Below, piece after piece: positions 1 to 8,826 of a stretch of DNA of 64,000 nucleotides. A program made the position numbers and the translations under genes. Source of the stretch: Mycobacterium paraterrae (GTDB lineage Bacteria > Actinomycetota > Actinomycetes > Mycobacteriales > Mycobacteriaceae); the NCBI RefSeq assembly GCF_022430545.2, contig NZ_CP092488.2, forward strand, positions 248,001 to 312,000, given 5' to 3'. How positions within the stretch are numbered: the stretch's first letter is position 1; the number at the start of each line of letters is the position of its first letter. The notes under the pieces were generated by a model. That model was not told the origin of the DNA and made no database searches. It saw only the letters and a program-made list of their open reading frames with translations.

Positions 1-651
1 GTTGTACTCCAGCGGCGATCCGTCGATGCGCGACGTGTGCAGCCCCGCAGCGCGGGCCACCGCGACCGGCGCCGCCGAATCCCACTCGTACTGACCGCCC
101 GCGTGCACGTAAACGTCGGCCAGGCCCTGGATGACCGCGGCGACTTTCGCTCCCGCCGAGCCCATCTCGACCAGCGTGCCGTTCAGCTGCTCGCGCACCT
201 GCAGGGCGATCGTGGGCGGGCGGGTCCGTGACACCACGATCCGCGGCTCGCCGGAATGTGCCGGTGGCGGTGTGGGATTCGGGGTGGCCAAGGTGACGCC
301 CTGCGCGGGAAGCGCCACCGCGCCGGCCACCAGGTCACCGGACTGCCACAGCGCGACGTGCACGGCCCAGTCGTCGCGGCCGAGCTCGGAGAATTCCCGG
401 GTGCCGTCCAACGGGTCGACGATCCACACCCGCTGCGCGCTCAGCCGAATCGGGTCGTCCACGCCCTCTTCGGACAGCACCGCGTCGTCGTGCCGTTCAC
501 GGGCCAGCGCAGCTATCAAATAGTCGTGGGACCGCTTGTCGCCCGCAGCTTTTCGTTCGGCCTCGGTTCCATCGGCGAGTTCCTCGCGAACCCCCAGCAG
601 CAGCCGGCCCGCTTCGGTGGCCAGCCGTGCGGCTACCTCGTGATCGGTCAT
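1..651 (-). CDS. cysQ: 3'-phosphoadenosine 5'-phosphate phosphatase CysQ (partial, 3' end cut)
   Basis: An open frame runs from an ATG at 649-651 leftward through the window edge (217 codons, no stop), so the C-terminus is missing. It reads as an inositol-monophosphatase-fold enzyme. WIVDPLDGTREF is the metal-binding DPxDGT motif near residue 80, and the later WDSAAPVAVARAAG segment is the second metal-site signature. CysQ removes the 3'-phosphate from PAP or PAPS, recycling the by-product of sulfotransfer and controlling flux through the sulfate assimilation pathway. Its ATG overlaps the cysNC stop codon (ATGA), so it is the last visible member of the cysD-cysNC-cysQ operon and is probably translationally coupled. 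A generic inositol monophosphatase is the alternative, but the operon context favours CysQ. Confidence 0.9.
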   Translation of the reverse strand, partial: MTDHEVAARLATEAGRLLLGVREELADGTEAERKAAGDKRSHDYLIAALARERHDDAVLSEEGVDDPIRLSAQRVWIVDPLDGTREFSELGRDDWAVHVALWQSGDLVAGAVALPAQGVTLATPNPTPPPAHSGEPRIVVSRTRPPTIALQVREQLNGTLVEMGSAGAKVAAVIQGLADVYVHAGGQYEWDSAAPVAVARAAGLHTSRIDGSPLEYN

Positions 652-2501
652 GGCCTTTCCTCGATCAATTCGATGACGCGCTGCGCGAGCTCGTCAAGAT
701 TGCGGTCCGGCACAAGTCGCAGGTCCGGATTCTTCGGTCGCTGGTACGGGCTGTCGATTCCGGTGAAATGCGTGATCTCACCCGCCCGGGCTTTAGCGTA
801 GAGGCCTTTGGGGTCTCGGCGCTCGCAGTCCTCGAGCGGGGTGTCGCAGAAAATCTCGACGAAGTCCAGGCCGGCGTCGGAATGCACGCGGCGCGCCAGC
901 TCGCGATGTTCCTCCAGCGGGCTGATCGCCGGTACCAGCACGACCTGTCCGGAGTCCGCGATCAGCGCCGCCACGTGCGCCAGCCGCCGCAGGTTCTCGG
1001 CGCGGTCGGCCATGCTGAAGCCGAGGTCGGCGTTCAGGCCGTGGCGCAGGTTGTCGCCGTCCAGAACGAAAGCGGGAACACCCTTTTCGAGCAGCTTACG
1101 CTCAACCAGCATTGCCACCGACGACTTGCCGGAGGCCGACAGGCCGGTGAACCAGAGCGTGCGGCCGCGCGTGAGCCGGTCCTTCGCGGTCACCAGCGAT
1201 GCGTGCCGCACGGTGTTGGGGCTCGCCGACTGCGCCATCGTCTCGCGCAGCACCATGCCCGCGGCCACCGTCCCGTTGGTGTGCGGGTCGATCAGGATGA
1301 AGGAGCCGGTGCTGGCGTTGCGGGTGTACTCGTCGAGCAGCAGCGGCACCTGGGATCGCAGCGATACCCGTCCGAGTTCGTTGAGCTGCAACGCCGTTGC
1401 TTCCTTGTCTCGGCGCAGGGTGTTGACATCGAGCCGGTAGTCCAGCGCGGTGACCCGGACCCGGGTGGTTCGGGTGGTGTGCTTGATCAGATAGTCGCGG
1501 CCCGGTTCCAGGGCCGCCGCGTCGGCCATCCAGCAGACCGTCGCGTCGAATTCCTGGGCGACGCGCGGGGCGTTGGCGGGCCGGGCGATCATGTCGCCGC
1601 GGGAGATGTCGATGTCGTCGGCAAGACTGATCGAGACAGCCATCGGCGGAAACGCTTCTGCGACAGGGCCATTAGGACCCTCGATCGCCGTGATGCGACT
1701 GGGCTTTCCGGTCGGCAGCACGACGACATCGTCGCCCGGACGCATCACGCCACTCGCCACCGTGCCCGCATAGCTGCGGTGATCCTGATGCTCTTTGGTC
1801 TGCGGGCGGATGACGTACTGCACCGGGAACCGGACGTCGACGAGGTTACGATCTGCCGCGACATAAACCTCTTCGAGGTGTGACAACAGCGCCGGCCCGT
1901 CGTACCACGGGGTGTGCTCGGACTTGCTGACCACGTTGTCGCCGTGTAGCGCCGACATCGGGATGGTCAGCACGTCTTTGACGTCGAGCCGGGTGGCGAA
2001 GGCGTAGAACTCGTCGCGGATCGCCTCGAAAGCCGCTTTGTCCCAGTCGATCAGGTCCATCTTGTTGACCGCTAGCACGATGTGCTCGATGCCCAGCAGC
2101 GACGCCAGGAAGGTGTGCCGTCGGGACTGCTCGAGCAGTCCGTGGCGGGCGTCGACCAGCACGATCGCCAGCTGAGCGGTCGATGCGCCGGTCACCATGT
2201 TGCGGGTGTACTGGATGTGGCCGGGGGTGTCGGCGATGATGAATTTGCGCTTGGGAGTGGCGAAGTAGCGGTAGGCCACATCGATCGTGATGCCCTGTTC
2301 CCGCTCGGCGCGCAGGCCATCGGTGACCAGGGACAGGTCGGTGTACTCGTGGCCGCGGTCCTTCGACGTACGTTCGACCGAAGCCCACTGGTCGTCCATG
2401 ACGGCCTTGGAGTCATACAGCAGACGCCCGATCAGCGTCGACTTGCCGTCGTCGACCGACCCCGCGGTCGCGATGCGCAACAGTGTTGTCGACGCACTCA
2501 T
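648..2501 (-). CDS. cysNC: Bifunctional sulfate adenylyltransferase large subunit / APS kinase
   Basis: A 617-residue fusion. The N-terminal GTPase half (CysN) has a P-loop GSVDDGKST at residues 14-22, DTPGH at 91-95 and NKMD at 146-149, followed by EF-Tu-like beta barrels. The C-terminal APS kinase half (CysC) has a second P-loop, GLSASGKSS, at 453-461. With CysD the first half adenylates sulfate to APS, driven by GTP hydrolysis; the kinase half phosphorylates APS to PAPS. Its start overlaps the cysD stop by one base (2501) and its TGA overlaps the cysQ ATG, so the three genes form one operon. The fused arrangement and length match mycobacterial CysN/C. Confidence 0.97.
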   Translation of the reverse strand: MSASTTLLRIATAGSVDDGKSTLIGRLLYDSKAVMDDQWASVERTSKDRGHEYTDLSLVTDGLRAEREQGITIDVAYRYFATPKRKFIIADTPGHIQYTRNMVTGASTAQLAIVLVDARHGLLEQSRRHTFLASLLGIEHIVLAVNKMDLIDWDKAAFEAIRDEFYAFATRLDVKDVLTIPMSALHGDNVVSKSEHTPWYDGPALLSHLEEVYVAADRNLVDVRFPVQYVIRPQTKEHQDHRSYAGTVASGVMRPGDDVVVLPTGKPSRITAIEGPNGPVAEAFPPMAVSISLADDIDISRGDMIARPANAPRVAQEFDATVCWMADAAALEPGRDYLIKHTTRTTRVRVTALDYRLDVNTLRRDKEATALQLNELGRVSLRSQVPLLLDEYTRNASTGSFILIDPHTNGTVAAGMVLRETMAQSASPNTVRHASLVTAKDRLTRGRTLWFTGLSASGKSSVAMLVERKLLEKGVPAFVLDGDNLRHGLNADLGFSMADRAENLRRLAHVAALIADSGQVVLVPAISPLEEHRELARRVHSDAGLDFVEIFCDTPLEDCERRDPKGLYAKARAGEITHFTGIDSPYQRPKNPDLRLVPDRNLDELAQRVIELIEERP

Positions 2502-3424
2502 CAGAAGTACCCCTGCCTCTTGCGGTCTTCCATTCCGGCCTCGGAGATCCGATCGTCGGCTCGTGTCGCGCCGCGCTCGGTCAGACGCGAGACGGCCGTC
2601 TCGGCGACCACTTCGGCGACGGTGGCGGCGGTCGATTCCACGCAGCCGGTGCAGGTCACGTCGCCGACCGTGCGGAAGCGGACGGTTTTCTCGATCACCT
2701 TCTCGTCGGCGCGCGGCTGCAGGTGCCTGTCGACGGCCAGCAGCATGCCGTCACGCAGGAAAACCTTGCGCTTGTGGGCGTAGTAAATCGACGGCAGCTT
2801 GATCTTCTCGGCGCCGATGTAGGACCAGATGTCGAACTCGGTCCAGTTCGACAGCGGGAACACCCGGATGTGCTCACCCTTGTGGTGGCGGCCGTTGTAG
2901 ATGTTCCACAGCTCGGGGCGCTGCGCCTTCGGATCCCACTGGCCGAACTCGTCGCGGAAGCTGAACACCCGCTCCTTGGCGCGCGCCTTTTCTTCGTCGC
3001 GGCGGGCGCCGCCGAACGCGGCGTCGAACTTGTTCTCCCGGATTGCGCGCAGCAGCGTCACGGTCTGCAGCGGATTACGCGACGGAATGGTCTCCACCAC
3101 CCGTCCGGCGTCGATGTCGTCCTGGACCTTCGCGATCACCAACCGCACCCCGGTCTCGGCGACCAGCTCGTCGCGGGCGGCGATCACCTCATCGAAGTTG
3201 TGGCCGGTGTCGACGTGCATCACCGGAAACGGCAGGCGGCCGGGCCGGAACGCCTTCAGCGCCAGGTGCAGCATCACGATCGAGTCCTTGCCGCCGGAGA
3301 ACAGCAGCACCGGCCGCTCGAACTCGGCCGCAACCTCGCGGATGATGTGGATCGCCTCGGCCTCCAGCGAGCGAAGGTGGCTGAGCTCGTACTGCCCGGC
3401 CGCGGGAGCCTCTTGGGTGGTCAT
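2501..3424 (-). CDS. cysD: Sulfate adenylyltransferase small subunit
   Basis: PP-loop ATP pyrophosphatase of 307 residues with SGGKDS at 43-48; partner of the CysN GTPase in making APS from sulfate and ATP. The frame is open to 3514, but I place the start at the ATG at 3424: a GGGGAGG ribosome-binding site lies just upstream and the protein then begins MTTQEAPAAGQYELSHLRSLE, directly before the conserved LEAEAIHIIREV segment. First gene of the sulfate-assimilation operon. The AT-richer stretch 3425-3515 upstream probably carries its promoter. Confidence 0.95.
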   Translation of the reverse strand: MTTQEAPAAGQYELSHLRSLEAEAIHIIREVAAEFERPVLLFSGGKDSIVMLHLALKAFRPGRLPFPVMHVDTGHNFDEVIAARDELVAETGVRLVIAKVQDDIDAGRVVETIPSRNPLQTVTLLRAIRENKFDAAFGGARRDEEKARAKERVFSFRDEFGQWDPKAQRPELWNIYNGRHHKGEHIRVFPLSNWTEFDIWSYIGAEKIKLPSIYYAHKRKVFLRDGMLLAVDRHLQPRADEKVIEKTVRFRTVGDVTCTGCVESTAATVAEVVAETAVSRLTERGATRADDRISEAGMEDRKRQGYF

Positions 3425-3482
3425 CGGCCTCCCCGATTCTCGGTAAAGTAGGTAGATTTGGTCAGGATTACACACATTACCG

Positions 3483-3514
3483 AGTATGAAACCAGTCTGG
3501 CAGTACGCTGTCAA
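3483..3514 (-). promoter_or_regulatory. Possible cysD promoter
   Basis: On the minus strand a perfect TTGACA lies at 3509-3514. A CATACT hexamer follows at 3483-3488, but the spacing of 20 bases is longer than the usual 16-19. The position just upstream of cysD is right; the exact -10 is uncertain. Confidence 0.3.
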
Positions 3515-3567
3515 CGACTTCCTGCGAGCGCGTGCTGCGCCTAGCCCCCGCCCCGCTCTTGCTGCGT

Positions 3568-3623
3568 CGAGTGTGAAGAAACTGCGAACAGTCGGCCGCG
3601 TTTTCGCGGCAGTTTCACACTCG
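3568..3623. repeat. REPIN-like paired palindrome, family A, copy 1
   Basis: Left arm CGAGTGTGAAGAAACTGC starts at 3568 and is mirrored by GCAGTTTCACACTCG ending at 3623. The inner GAAACTGC/GCAGTTTC pair and the outer CGAGTGTGAA/TTCACACTCG pair are perfect apart from a 3-base insertion in the left arm. The loop is GC-rich. The outer right arm contains the stop codon of the DUF559 gene (TGA within GAGTGTGA on the minus strand). The same sequence family recurs at 4486-4547 on the other side of that gene. Confidence 0.8.
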
Positions 3624-4454
3624 GTGATTCCACGCCCGTGAAACGCGGCCGATTACGCCACCTTCGGTGTCGTCCGCCGTTACTCGCACGTTGATCCAGC
3701 CGAGATCGCGCAACGCCTCGGCTCGTGTGATGTCCCTGCGGAATTGCCGACGATCAGTCCAGTGCTGGTAGCCGTCGTATTCGACTGCCAGTTTGAGGTG
3801 TTCCCAACCCATGTCGAGTTCCGCGACGAGTTGGCCGTATTCGTCTCGTACCGGGATCTGAGTTTGCGGGACGGGAAAGCCCGCCCGGATCAGGACCAGC
3901 CGCAGCCAGCTCTCGCGAGGCGATTCGGCGCCGGGATCAGCGAGGCTCAAAGCAACGCGAGCACGCCGGATCCCTCGTCGACTTCGGTAGCGGTCGGCCA
4001 GCAGTTCAACGTCGGCCATCTTCAGATTTGTCGCCCTGGCCAGCGCGTCGATCGCCGGAACCGCCGTATCGGCCGGGAAGCGACGGGCGAGGTCGAGGGC
4101 GGTTCGCGCCTGGTTGGTCACCGGCACGCCATCGATCACCGTGACCTCATCATCGTCCAGGCGGTCTGACCAGACGTGGATGAGCGGCGGCGCGTGACGG
4201 TTGTCGTGCATGAGCTCCGCGGGCCGCCCGGATCGTACCCACCGCGCGCCGAGCAGGGTCGAGGCGGAATGGCCCGCCACCACGCCGCGTCGCTGCGACC
4301 ACAGCCAGGCGGCGCGAGCCCGCGCGGCGGCCGACAATTCGACGCCTTCTGCGATGTAGACGTCGCGGTAGACGGCGTTGAAGCGCGTGCGCAACTGATA
4401 GGGCGTCAGGGCGCCCGCGGCGATTGCTTCACTGCCGATGAACGCTTCGTCCAT
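3615..4454 (-). CDS. DUF559 (Vsr-fold) endonuclease-like protein
   Basis: 279 residues. The N-terminal half (about 1-120) resembles AbiEi-type winged-helix regions found in DUF559 proteins (LTPYQLRTRF, then VVAGHSASTLLGARW). The C-terminal third has the DUF559/very-short-patch-repair nuclease-like core: SPRESWLRLVLIRAGFPVP, then AELDMGWEHLKLAVEYDGYQHW with the acidic DMGW and EYDG residues typical of the PD-(D/E)XK fold, then RRDITRAEALRDLGWINVRVT. Nuclease activity is inferred from the fold only. The gene stands alone between cysD and canA and is bracketed by inverted-repeat elements; its stop codon lies inside one of them. That layout suggests a mobile or self-propagating module rather than a cys-operon gene. 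Confidence 0.75.
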   Translation of the reverse strand: MDEAFIGSEAIAAGALTPYQLRTRFNAVYRDVYIAEGVELSAAARARAAWLWSQRRGVVAGHSASTLLGARWVRSGRPAELMHDNRHAPPLIHVWSDRLDDDEVTVIDGVPVTNQARTALDLARRFPADTAVPAIDALARATNLKMADVELLADRYRSRRGIRRARVALSLADPGAESPRESWLRLVLIRAGFPVPQTQIPVRDEYGQLVAELDMGWEHLKLAVEYDGYQHWTDRRQFRRDITRAEALRDLGWINVRVTADDTEGGVIGRVSRAWNHRV

Positions 4455-4485
4455 CCCGCGATCGTGCTCTACCCGACCGACAAGC

Positions 4486-4547
4486 CGTCGAGAGTGAAGC
4501 TGCTGCGATTTCCAGGCCAGATCGTCGCAGAGGTTTCACACTCGACG
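4486..4547. repeat. REPIN-like paired palindrome, family A, copy 2
   Basis: Left arm CGTCGAGAGTGAAGCTGC begins at 4486 and continues CTGCGAT. Right arm ATCGTCGCAGAGG begins at 4521 and ends TTTCACACTCGACG at 4547. Both arms carry the same core (GTCGAGTGTGAA, then CTGCGA) as the element at 3568-3623. It lies upstream of the DUF559 start (4454) and directly against the canA stop codon (4550-4552). Confidence 0.75.
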
Positions 4548-4549
4548 AG

Positions 4550-5041
4550 CTAAGTGGTGACCTCGTCGAGCTTTCCGGTGGCGACGTCGAAGATGAATCC
4601 GCGCAGCGACGTGTGCTTGGTGACGAACGGGCTGTTCTCGATGCGGCGCAACGATTGGCGGACGTCCTCGGCGAGGTCGGGGAAGGCCTCGGGCGACCAC
4701 GGCGGCTTGACGCCGATCTCGTCCTGGATCGTGCGCTTGAACTCGTCGTCGGTGAAGGTCAGCATCCCGCAGTCGGTGTGGTGGATCAGGATGATCTCGG
4801 TGGTTCCCAGCAGCCGCTGGCTGATGGCCAGCGACCGGATCGCGTCGTCGGTGGCCACACCGCCGGCATTGCGGATGACGTGCGATTCGCCCTCGTTGAT
4901 GCCCAGGACGCGATAGACGTCGAGCCGGGCGTCCATGCAGGCGAGGACGGCGACGTGCTTGCTCGGGGGCAGCGGGAGCGGACCGTGGAAGGACTTCGCG
5001 TATTCGGCGTTGTTGGCCAAGTAGTCGTCGGTGACCGTCAC
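4550..5041 (-). CDS. canA: Beta-carbonic anhydrase
   Basis: 163 residues from a GTG at 5041, preceded by GGAGG; the reading frame continues upstream to 5077, but this start matches the length and N-terminus (MTVTDDYL) of M. tuberculosis Rv1284 as I recall it. The zinc-binding residues of beta-class enzymes are present: C35, D37 (CMDAR motif), H88 and C91 (HHTDCG). It interconverts CO2 and bicarbonate in the cytoplasm. Divergently transcribed from oppB with about 100 bp between starts. The stop codon abuts the repeat at 4486-4547. Confidence 0.95.
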   Translation of the reverse strand: MTVTDDYLANNAEYAKSFHGPLPLPPSKHVAVLACMDARLDVYRVLGINEGESHVIRNAGGVATDDAIRSLAISQRLLGTTEIILIHHTDCGMLTFTDDEFKRTIQDEIGVKPPWSPEAFPDLAEDVRQSLRRIENSPFVTKHTSLRGFIFDVATGKLDEVTT

Positions 5042-5144
5042 CGCCTCCACGCTACGACGGCACGTCCGTCGGGTCACCGGTCCCGATCAATTGGATCGCA
5101 ATCTCTTACTCTGGGCGGATGCGACAGGGGCGGGGCCGGTAGGC

Positions 5145-6122
5145 ATGACTCGGTTTCTGGCGCGTCGGCTGGCGAACTACGTGGTCCTGTTGGCGCTCGC
5201 GTCGTTTTTGACGTTCTGCCTGACATCGGTGGCGTTCTCGCCGCTGGAAAGCCTGATGCAGCGCAGCCCGCGACCGCCGCAGGCCGTGATCGACGCCAAG
5301 GCGGCGCAACTCGGGCTGAACAAGCCCATCCCCCTGCGCTATGCGGATTGGGTGTCGCACGCGGTACGCGGCGACTTCGGCTCGACGATCACCGGTCAAC
5401 CGGTGTCGGGTGAACTGTGGCGGCGGATCGGCGTCAGCCTTCGGCTGCTGCTGATCGGCTCGGTGGGCGGCACTGTCATCGGGGTGATACTGGGCGCGTG
5501 GGGCGCGATCCGGCAATACCGCATCAGCGACCGCGTCATCACGATGCTGTCGCTGCTGGTGCTCTCGGCCCCGACCTTCGTGATCGCCAACCTGCTGATC
5601 CTCGGGGCGCTGCGGGTCAACTGGGCGCTCGGCTGGCAGCTGTTCCAATACACCGGCGAAACCTCGCCCGCCCTGATCGACGGCACCGGGGCGCGGCTGG
5701 TGGATCGCCTGCAGCACTTAGTGTTACCGACGCTCACGCTGATGCTCGGCACTGCGGCGGGGTTCAGCCGGTATCAGCGCAACGCGATGCTCGACGTACT
5801 CGGCCAGGACTTCATCCGCACCGCCCGGGCCAAGGGCCTGAGCCGGCGCCGCGCGTTGGTTAAGCACGGGTTGCGCACGGCGCTGATCCCGCTTGCGACG
5901 CTATTCGCCTACGGCGTAGCCGGATTGGTGACCGGTGCGGTGTTCGTCGAGAAGATCTTCGGCTGGCACGGCATGGGCGAATGGATGGTCCAGGGAGTCG
6001 CTACCCAGGACACCAACATCGTCGCGGCGATCACGGTGTTCGCCGGGTCGGTGGTGTTGTTGGCGGGTCTGCTTTCTGACGTCATTTACGCCGCGCTCGA
6101 TCCGCGGGTGCGGGTGTCATGA
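5145..6122 (+). CDS. oppB: Oligopeptide ABC transporter permease OppB
   Basis: 325 residues from ATG 5145 (MTRFLARRLANYVVLLALASF). First transmembrane helix at the N-terminus, a periplasmic stretch, then five further helices with the permease EAA-type segment (RTARAKGLSRRRALVKHGLR) before the last helices. Together with OppC it forms the membrane channel of the peptide importer; OppD supplies ATP hydrolysis and OppA captures substrate. It heads oppBCDA, with a 4-base overlap (ATGA) into oppC. The frame is open upstream to 5031 but the hydrophobic N-terminus supports the start used. Confidence 0.95.
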   Translation: MTRFLARRLANYVVLLALASFLTFCLTSVAFSPLESLMQRSPRPPQAVIDAKAAQLGLNKPIPLRYADWVSHAVRGDFGSTITGQPVSGELWRRIGVSLRLLLIGSVGGTVIGVILGAWGAIRQYRISDRVITMLSLLVLSAPTFVIANLLILGALRVNWALGWQLFQYTGETSPALIDGTGARLVDRLQHLVLPTLTLMLGTAAGFSRYQRNAMLDVLGQDFIRTARAKGLSRRRALVKHGLRTALIPLATLFAYGVAGLVTGAVFVEKIFGWHGMGEWMVQGVATQDTNIVAAITVFAGSVVLLAGLLSDVIYAALDPRVRVS

Positions 6123-6997
6123 CCAGCATCGCGCCCGAATTCGCGTCGCGACGGACGTTGGTGCTGCGTCGCTTCCTGCGGCGCCGCTCGGCGGTGGCGT
6201 CGGTGGTGGTGCTGGTGGTGTTGTTCGTCGGCTGCTACACAGTGCCGTCGTTTCTGCCCTACTCCTACAGCGACCTGGACTTCGATGCGCTGCTGCAGCC
6301 GCCGAGTGCGCGACACTGGTTGGGCACCAACGCCCTTGGCCAGGACCTGCTGGCCCAGACCCTGCGCGGCATGCAGAAGTCGATGCTGATCGCGGTCTGC
6401 GTGGCGGTGATCTCCACCGGCATCGCCGCGACCGTGGGATCGATCTCCGGCTACTTCGGTGGCTGGCGTGATCGTGCGCTGATGTGGTTCGTCGACCTCA
6501 TGCTGGTGGTGCCGGCGTTCCTGCTGATCATGATCCTGACGCCACGCACCAAGAGCTCCGGCAACGTGCTCGTGCTGGTGCTGCTGCTGTCGGGATTCGG
6601 CTGGATGGTCAGCTCACGCATGGTGCGCGGCATGACGATGAGCCTGCGCGAGCGCGAATTCATCCGTGCCGCACGATATATGGGGGTGCCGAGCTGGCGG
6701 ATCATCACCCATCATGTGGTGCCGAACGTGGCCTCGATCCTGATCATCGACACGGCGCTGAACGTCGCGGTGGCCATCCTCGCCGAGACCGGGCTAAGTT
6801 TCCTCGGCTTCGGTATCCAGCCGCCGGACGTGTCGCTGGGCACACTGATCGCCGACGGCACCCAGTCGGCGACGACGTTCCCGTGGGTGTTCCTGTTCCC
6901 CGCCGGCGTGCTGGTGCTGATCCTGGTGTGCGCCAACGTGACCGGTGACGGTCTGCGTGACGCGCTCGACCCGGCTTCCCGGGGTGGGCGTCCGTGA
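6119..6997 (+). CDS. oppC: Oligopeptide ABC transporter permease OppC
   Basis: 292 residues, with an N-terminal helix (VASVVVLVVLFVGCY) preceded by a short cytoplasmic segment, then five helices. The EAA loop is REREFIRAARYMGVPSWRIITHHVVPN, typical of DppC/OppC permeases. Partner of OppB in the inner-membrane channel. Starts within the oppB stop and overlaps the oppD GTG start (6994), so expression is coupled through the operon. Confidence 0.95.
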   Translation: MTSIAPEFASRRTLVLRRFLRRRSAVASVVVLVVLFVGCYTVPSFLPYSYSDLDFDALLQPPSARHWLGTNALGQDLLAQTLRGMQKSMLIAVCVAVISTGIAATVGSISGYFGGWRDRALMWFVDLMLVVPAFLLIMILTPRTKSSGNVLVLVLLLSGFGWMVSSRMVRGMTMSLREREFIRAARYMGVPSWRIITHHVVPNVASILIIDTALNVAVAILAETGLSFLGFGIQPPDVSLGTLIADGTQSATTFPWVFLFPAGVLVLILVCANVTGDGLRDALDPASRGGRP

Positions 6998-8826
6998 GCC
7001 GGCTACTCGACGTCCGCAACCTGGCAGTGAGCTTCGCCACCGAGGGACCGTCATTGAAGGCTGTGCGCGGCATCGACTTTCACGTCGACACCGGCGAGGT
7101 GGTGGCAATTGTCGGCGAATCCGGCTCCGGGAAGTCGACGGCGGCCATGGCGGTCGTCTCCCTGCTTCCCGACTACGCCGACGTCCGCGGGTCGGTGCGG
7201 TTGCAGGGCACCGAACTGATCGGCCTGCCCGACGGCGCGATGTCGCGCTATCGCGGCAACTCGGTCGGCATGGTGTTCCAGGACCCGATGTCAGCGCTGA
7301 CGCCGGTCTACACCGTCGGTGATCAGATCGCCGAGGCCATCGAGGTGCACCGGCGCACCGGGAGACGCACCGCCCGTCAGCGCGCGGTCGAGTTGCTCGA
7401 GCTGGTCGGCATCAAGCAACCGGAAAAGCGTGCCCGTGCGTTCCCTCACGAACTTTCGGGTGGCGAGCGGCAGCGCGTTGTTATCGCGATCGCGATCGCG
7501 AACGATCCCGACCTGTTGATCTGTGACGAGCCGACCACCGCACTCGATGTGACCGTGCAGGCGCAGATCCTCGACGTGCTCAAGACCGCCCGCGACGTGA
7601 CCGGCGCGGGGGTGCTGCTGATCACGCATGACCTGGGCGTAGTCGGCGAATTCGCCGACCGGGCACTGGTGATGTACGCCGGTCGGATCGTCGAATCGGC
7701 CGCGGTCAACGACGTCTACCGGGACCGCCGAATGCCCTATACGGTTGGTCTTTTGGGCTCGGTTCCACGGCTGGATGCACCGCAGGGCACCAGGCTGGTG
7801 CCGATTCCTGGTGCTCCGCCGTCGCTGACGGCGCTGGAGCCAGGCTGCCCGTTCGCGCCGCGCTGCCCGCTCGTGGTCGACGAATGCCTCAGTGCGGAAC
7901 CGGAATTGCTGCCGGTCGCACCCGACCACTATGCGGCCTGCATCCGGACCGAGCACGTCGTCGGGCGCGCCGCAGCTGACGTGTACGGGGTCAGCACCGA
8001 GGCCGGGGCGTTGCCGCACGACGAACAGCCGATCGTCGTGCGGGTCCGCGATCTGGTCAAGACCTATCCGTTGACCAAGGGCGTGTTGTTGCGCCGCAGT
8101 GTCGGCGAAGTCCGCGCGGTCGACGGCATCAGCTTCGAACTGCGGCAGGGTCGCACGCTGGGCATCGTCGGTGAGTCGGGGTCGGGCAAGTCGACCACGC
8201 TGCACCAGATCCTCGAACTGGTTGCGCCGCAGTCAGGATCGATTGAACTACTGGGCAAGGATGTCGCCGGGCTGAACGCGGTGGGCCGCCGAGCGGTGCG
8301 GCGCGACATCCAGGTGATCTTCCAGGACCCGGCGGCGGCGCTGGATCCGCGGCTGCCGGTGTTCGAACTGTTGGCCGAGCCGTTGCACGCCAACGGCTTC
8401 GGCAAGGCCGACACACACGCTCGCGTTGCCGAAATGTTGGACACCGTCGGGCTTCGGCGTAGCGATGCCGCCCGTTATCCGGCGGAGTTCTCCGGTGGGC
8501 AGAAGCAACGGATCGGGATCGCGCGGGCGCTGGCGCTGCGGCCCAAGATCCTTGCCCTCGACGAGCCGGTCTCCGCCCTCGACGTGTCAATTCAGGCCGG
8601 CATCCTCAACCTGCTGCTCGACCTGCAGCAGGAGTTTGGTCTGTCGTATCTGTTTGTTTCCCACAATCTTTCAGTGGTCAAGCACATGGCGCACGACGTC
8701 GTGGTGATGCTGCGAGGCGCGATTGTCGAGCAAGGCGAAAGCGACGAGATCTTCCACCGGCCGCAACACGAATATACGCAGCGGCTTCTTGCCGCCGTGC
8801 CGCAACCGGATTCGGCTCATGGCTAA
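6994..8826 (+). CDS. oppD: Oligopeptide ABC transporter ATPase OppD, two fused nucleotide-binding domains
   Basis: 610 residues carrying two ABC ATPase domains in one chain, replacing separate OppD and OppF. Domain 1: Walker A GESGSGKST 41-49, signature LSGGERQ 154-160, Walker B LLICDEP 174-180. Domain 2: Walker A 393-401, signature FSGGQKQ 499-505, Walker B ILALDEP 519-525. Between them are four cysteines (C285, C291, C298, C316) in the CPFAPRCP context of the OppD/DppD C-terminal region; the M. tuberculosis homolog is reported to bind an iron-sulfur cluster there, so the same is likely here. Start is GTG, overlapping oppC by 4 bases. Confidence 0.95.
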   Translation: MSRLLDVRNLAVSFATEGPSLKAVRGIDFHVDTGEVVAIVGESGSGKSTAAMAVVSLLPDYADVRGSVRLQGTELIGLPDGAMSRYRGNSVGMVFQDPMSALTPVYTVGDQIAEAIEVHRRTGRRTARQRAVELLELVGIKQPEKRARAFPHELSGGERQRVVIAIAIANDPDLLICDEPTTALDVTVQAQILDVLKTARDVTGAGVLLITHDLGVVGEFADRALVMYAGRIVESAAVNDVYRDRRMPYTVGLLGSVPRLDAPQGTRLVPIPGAPPSLTALEPGCPFAPRCPLVVDECLSAEPELLPVAPDHYAACIRTEHVVGRAAADVYGVSTEAGALPHDEQPIVVRVRDLVKTYPLTKGVLLRRSVGEVRAVDGISFELRQGRTLGIVGESGSGKSTTLHQILELVAPQSGSIELLGKDVAGLNAVGRRAVRRDIQVIFQDPAAALDPRLPVFELLAEPLHANGFGKADTHARVAEMLDTVGLRRSDAARYPAEFSGGQKQRIGIARALALRPKILALDEPVSALDVSIQAGILNLLLDLQQEFGLSYLFVSHNLSVVKHMAHDVVVMLRGAIVEQGESDEIFHRPQHEYTQRLLAAVPQPDSAHG

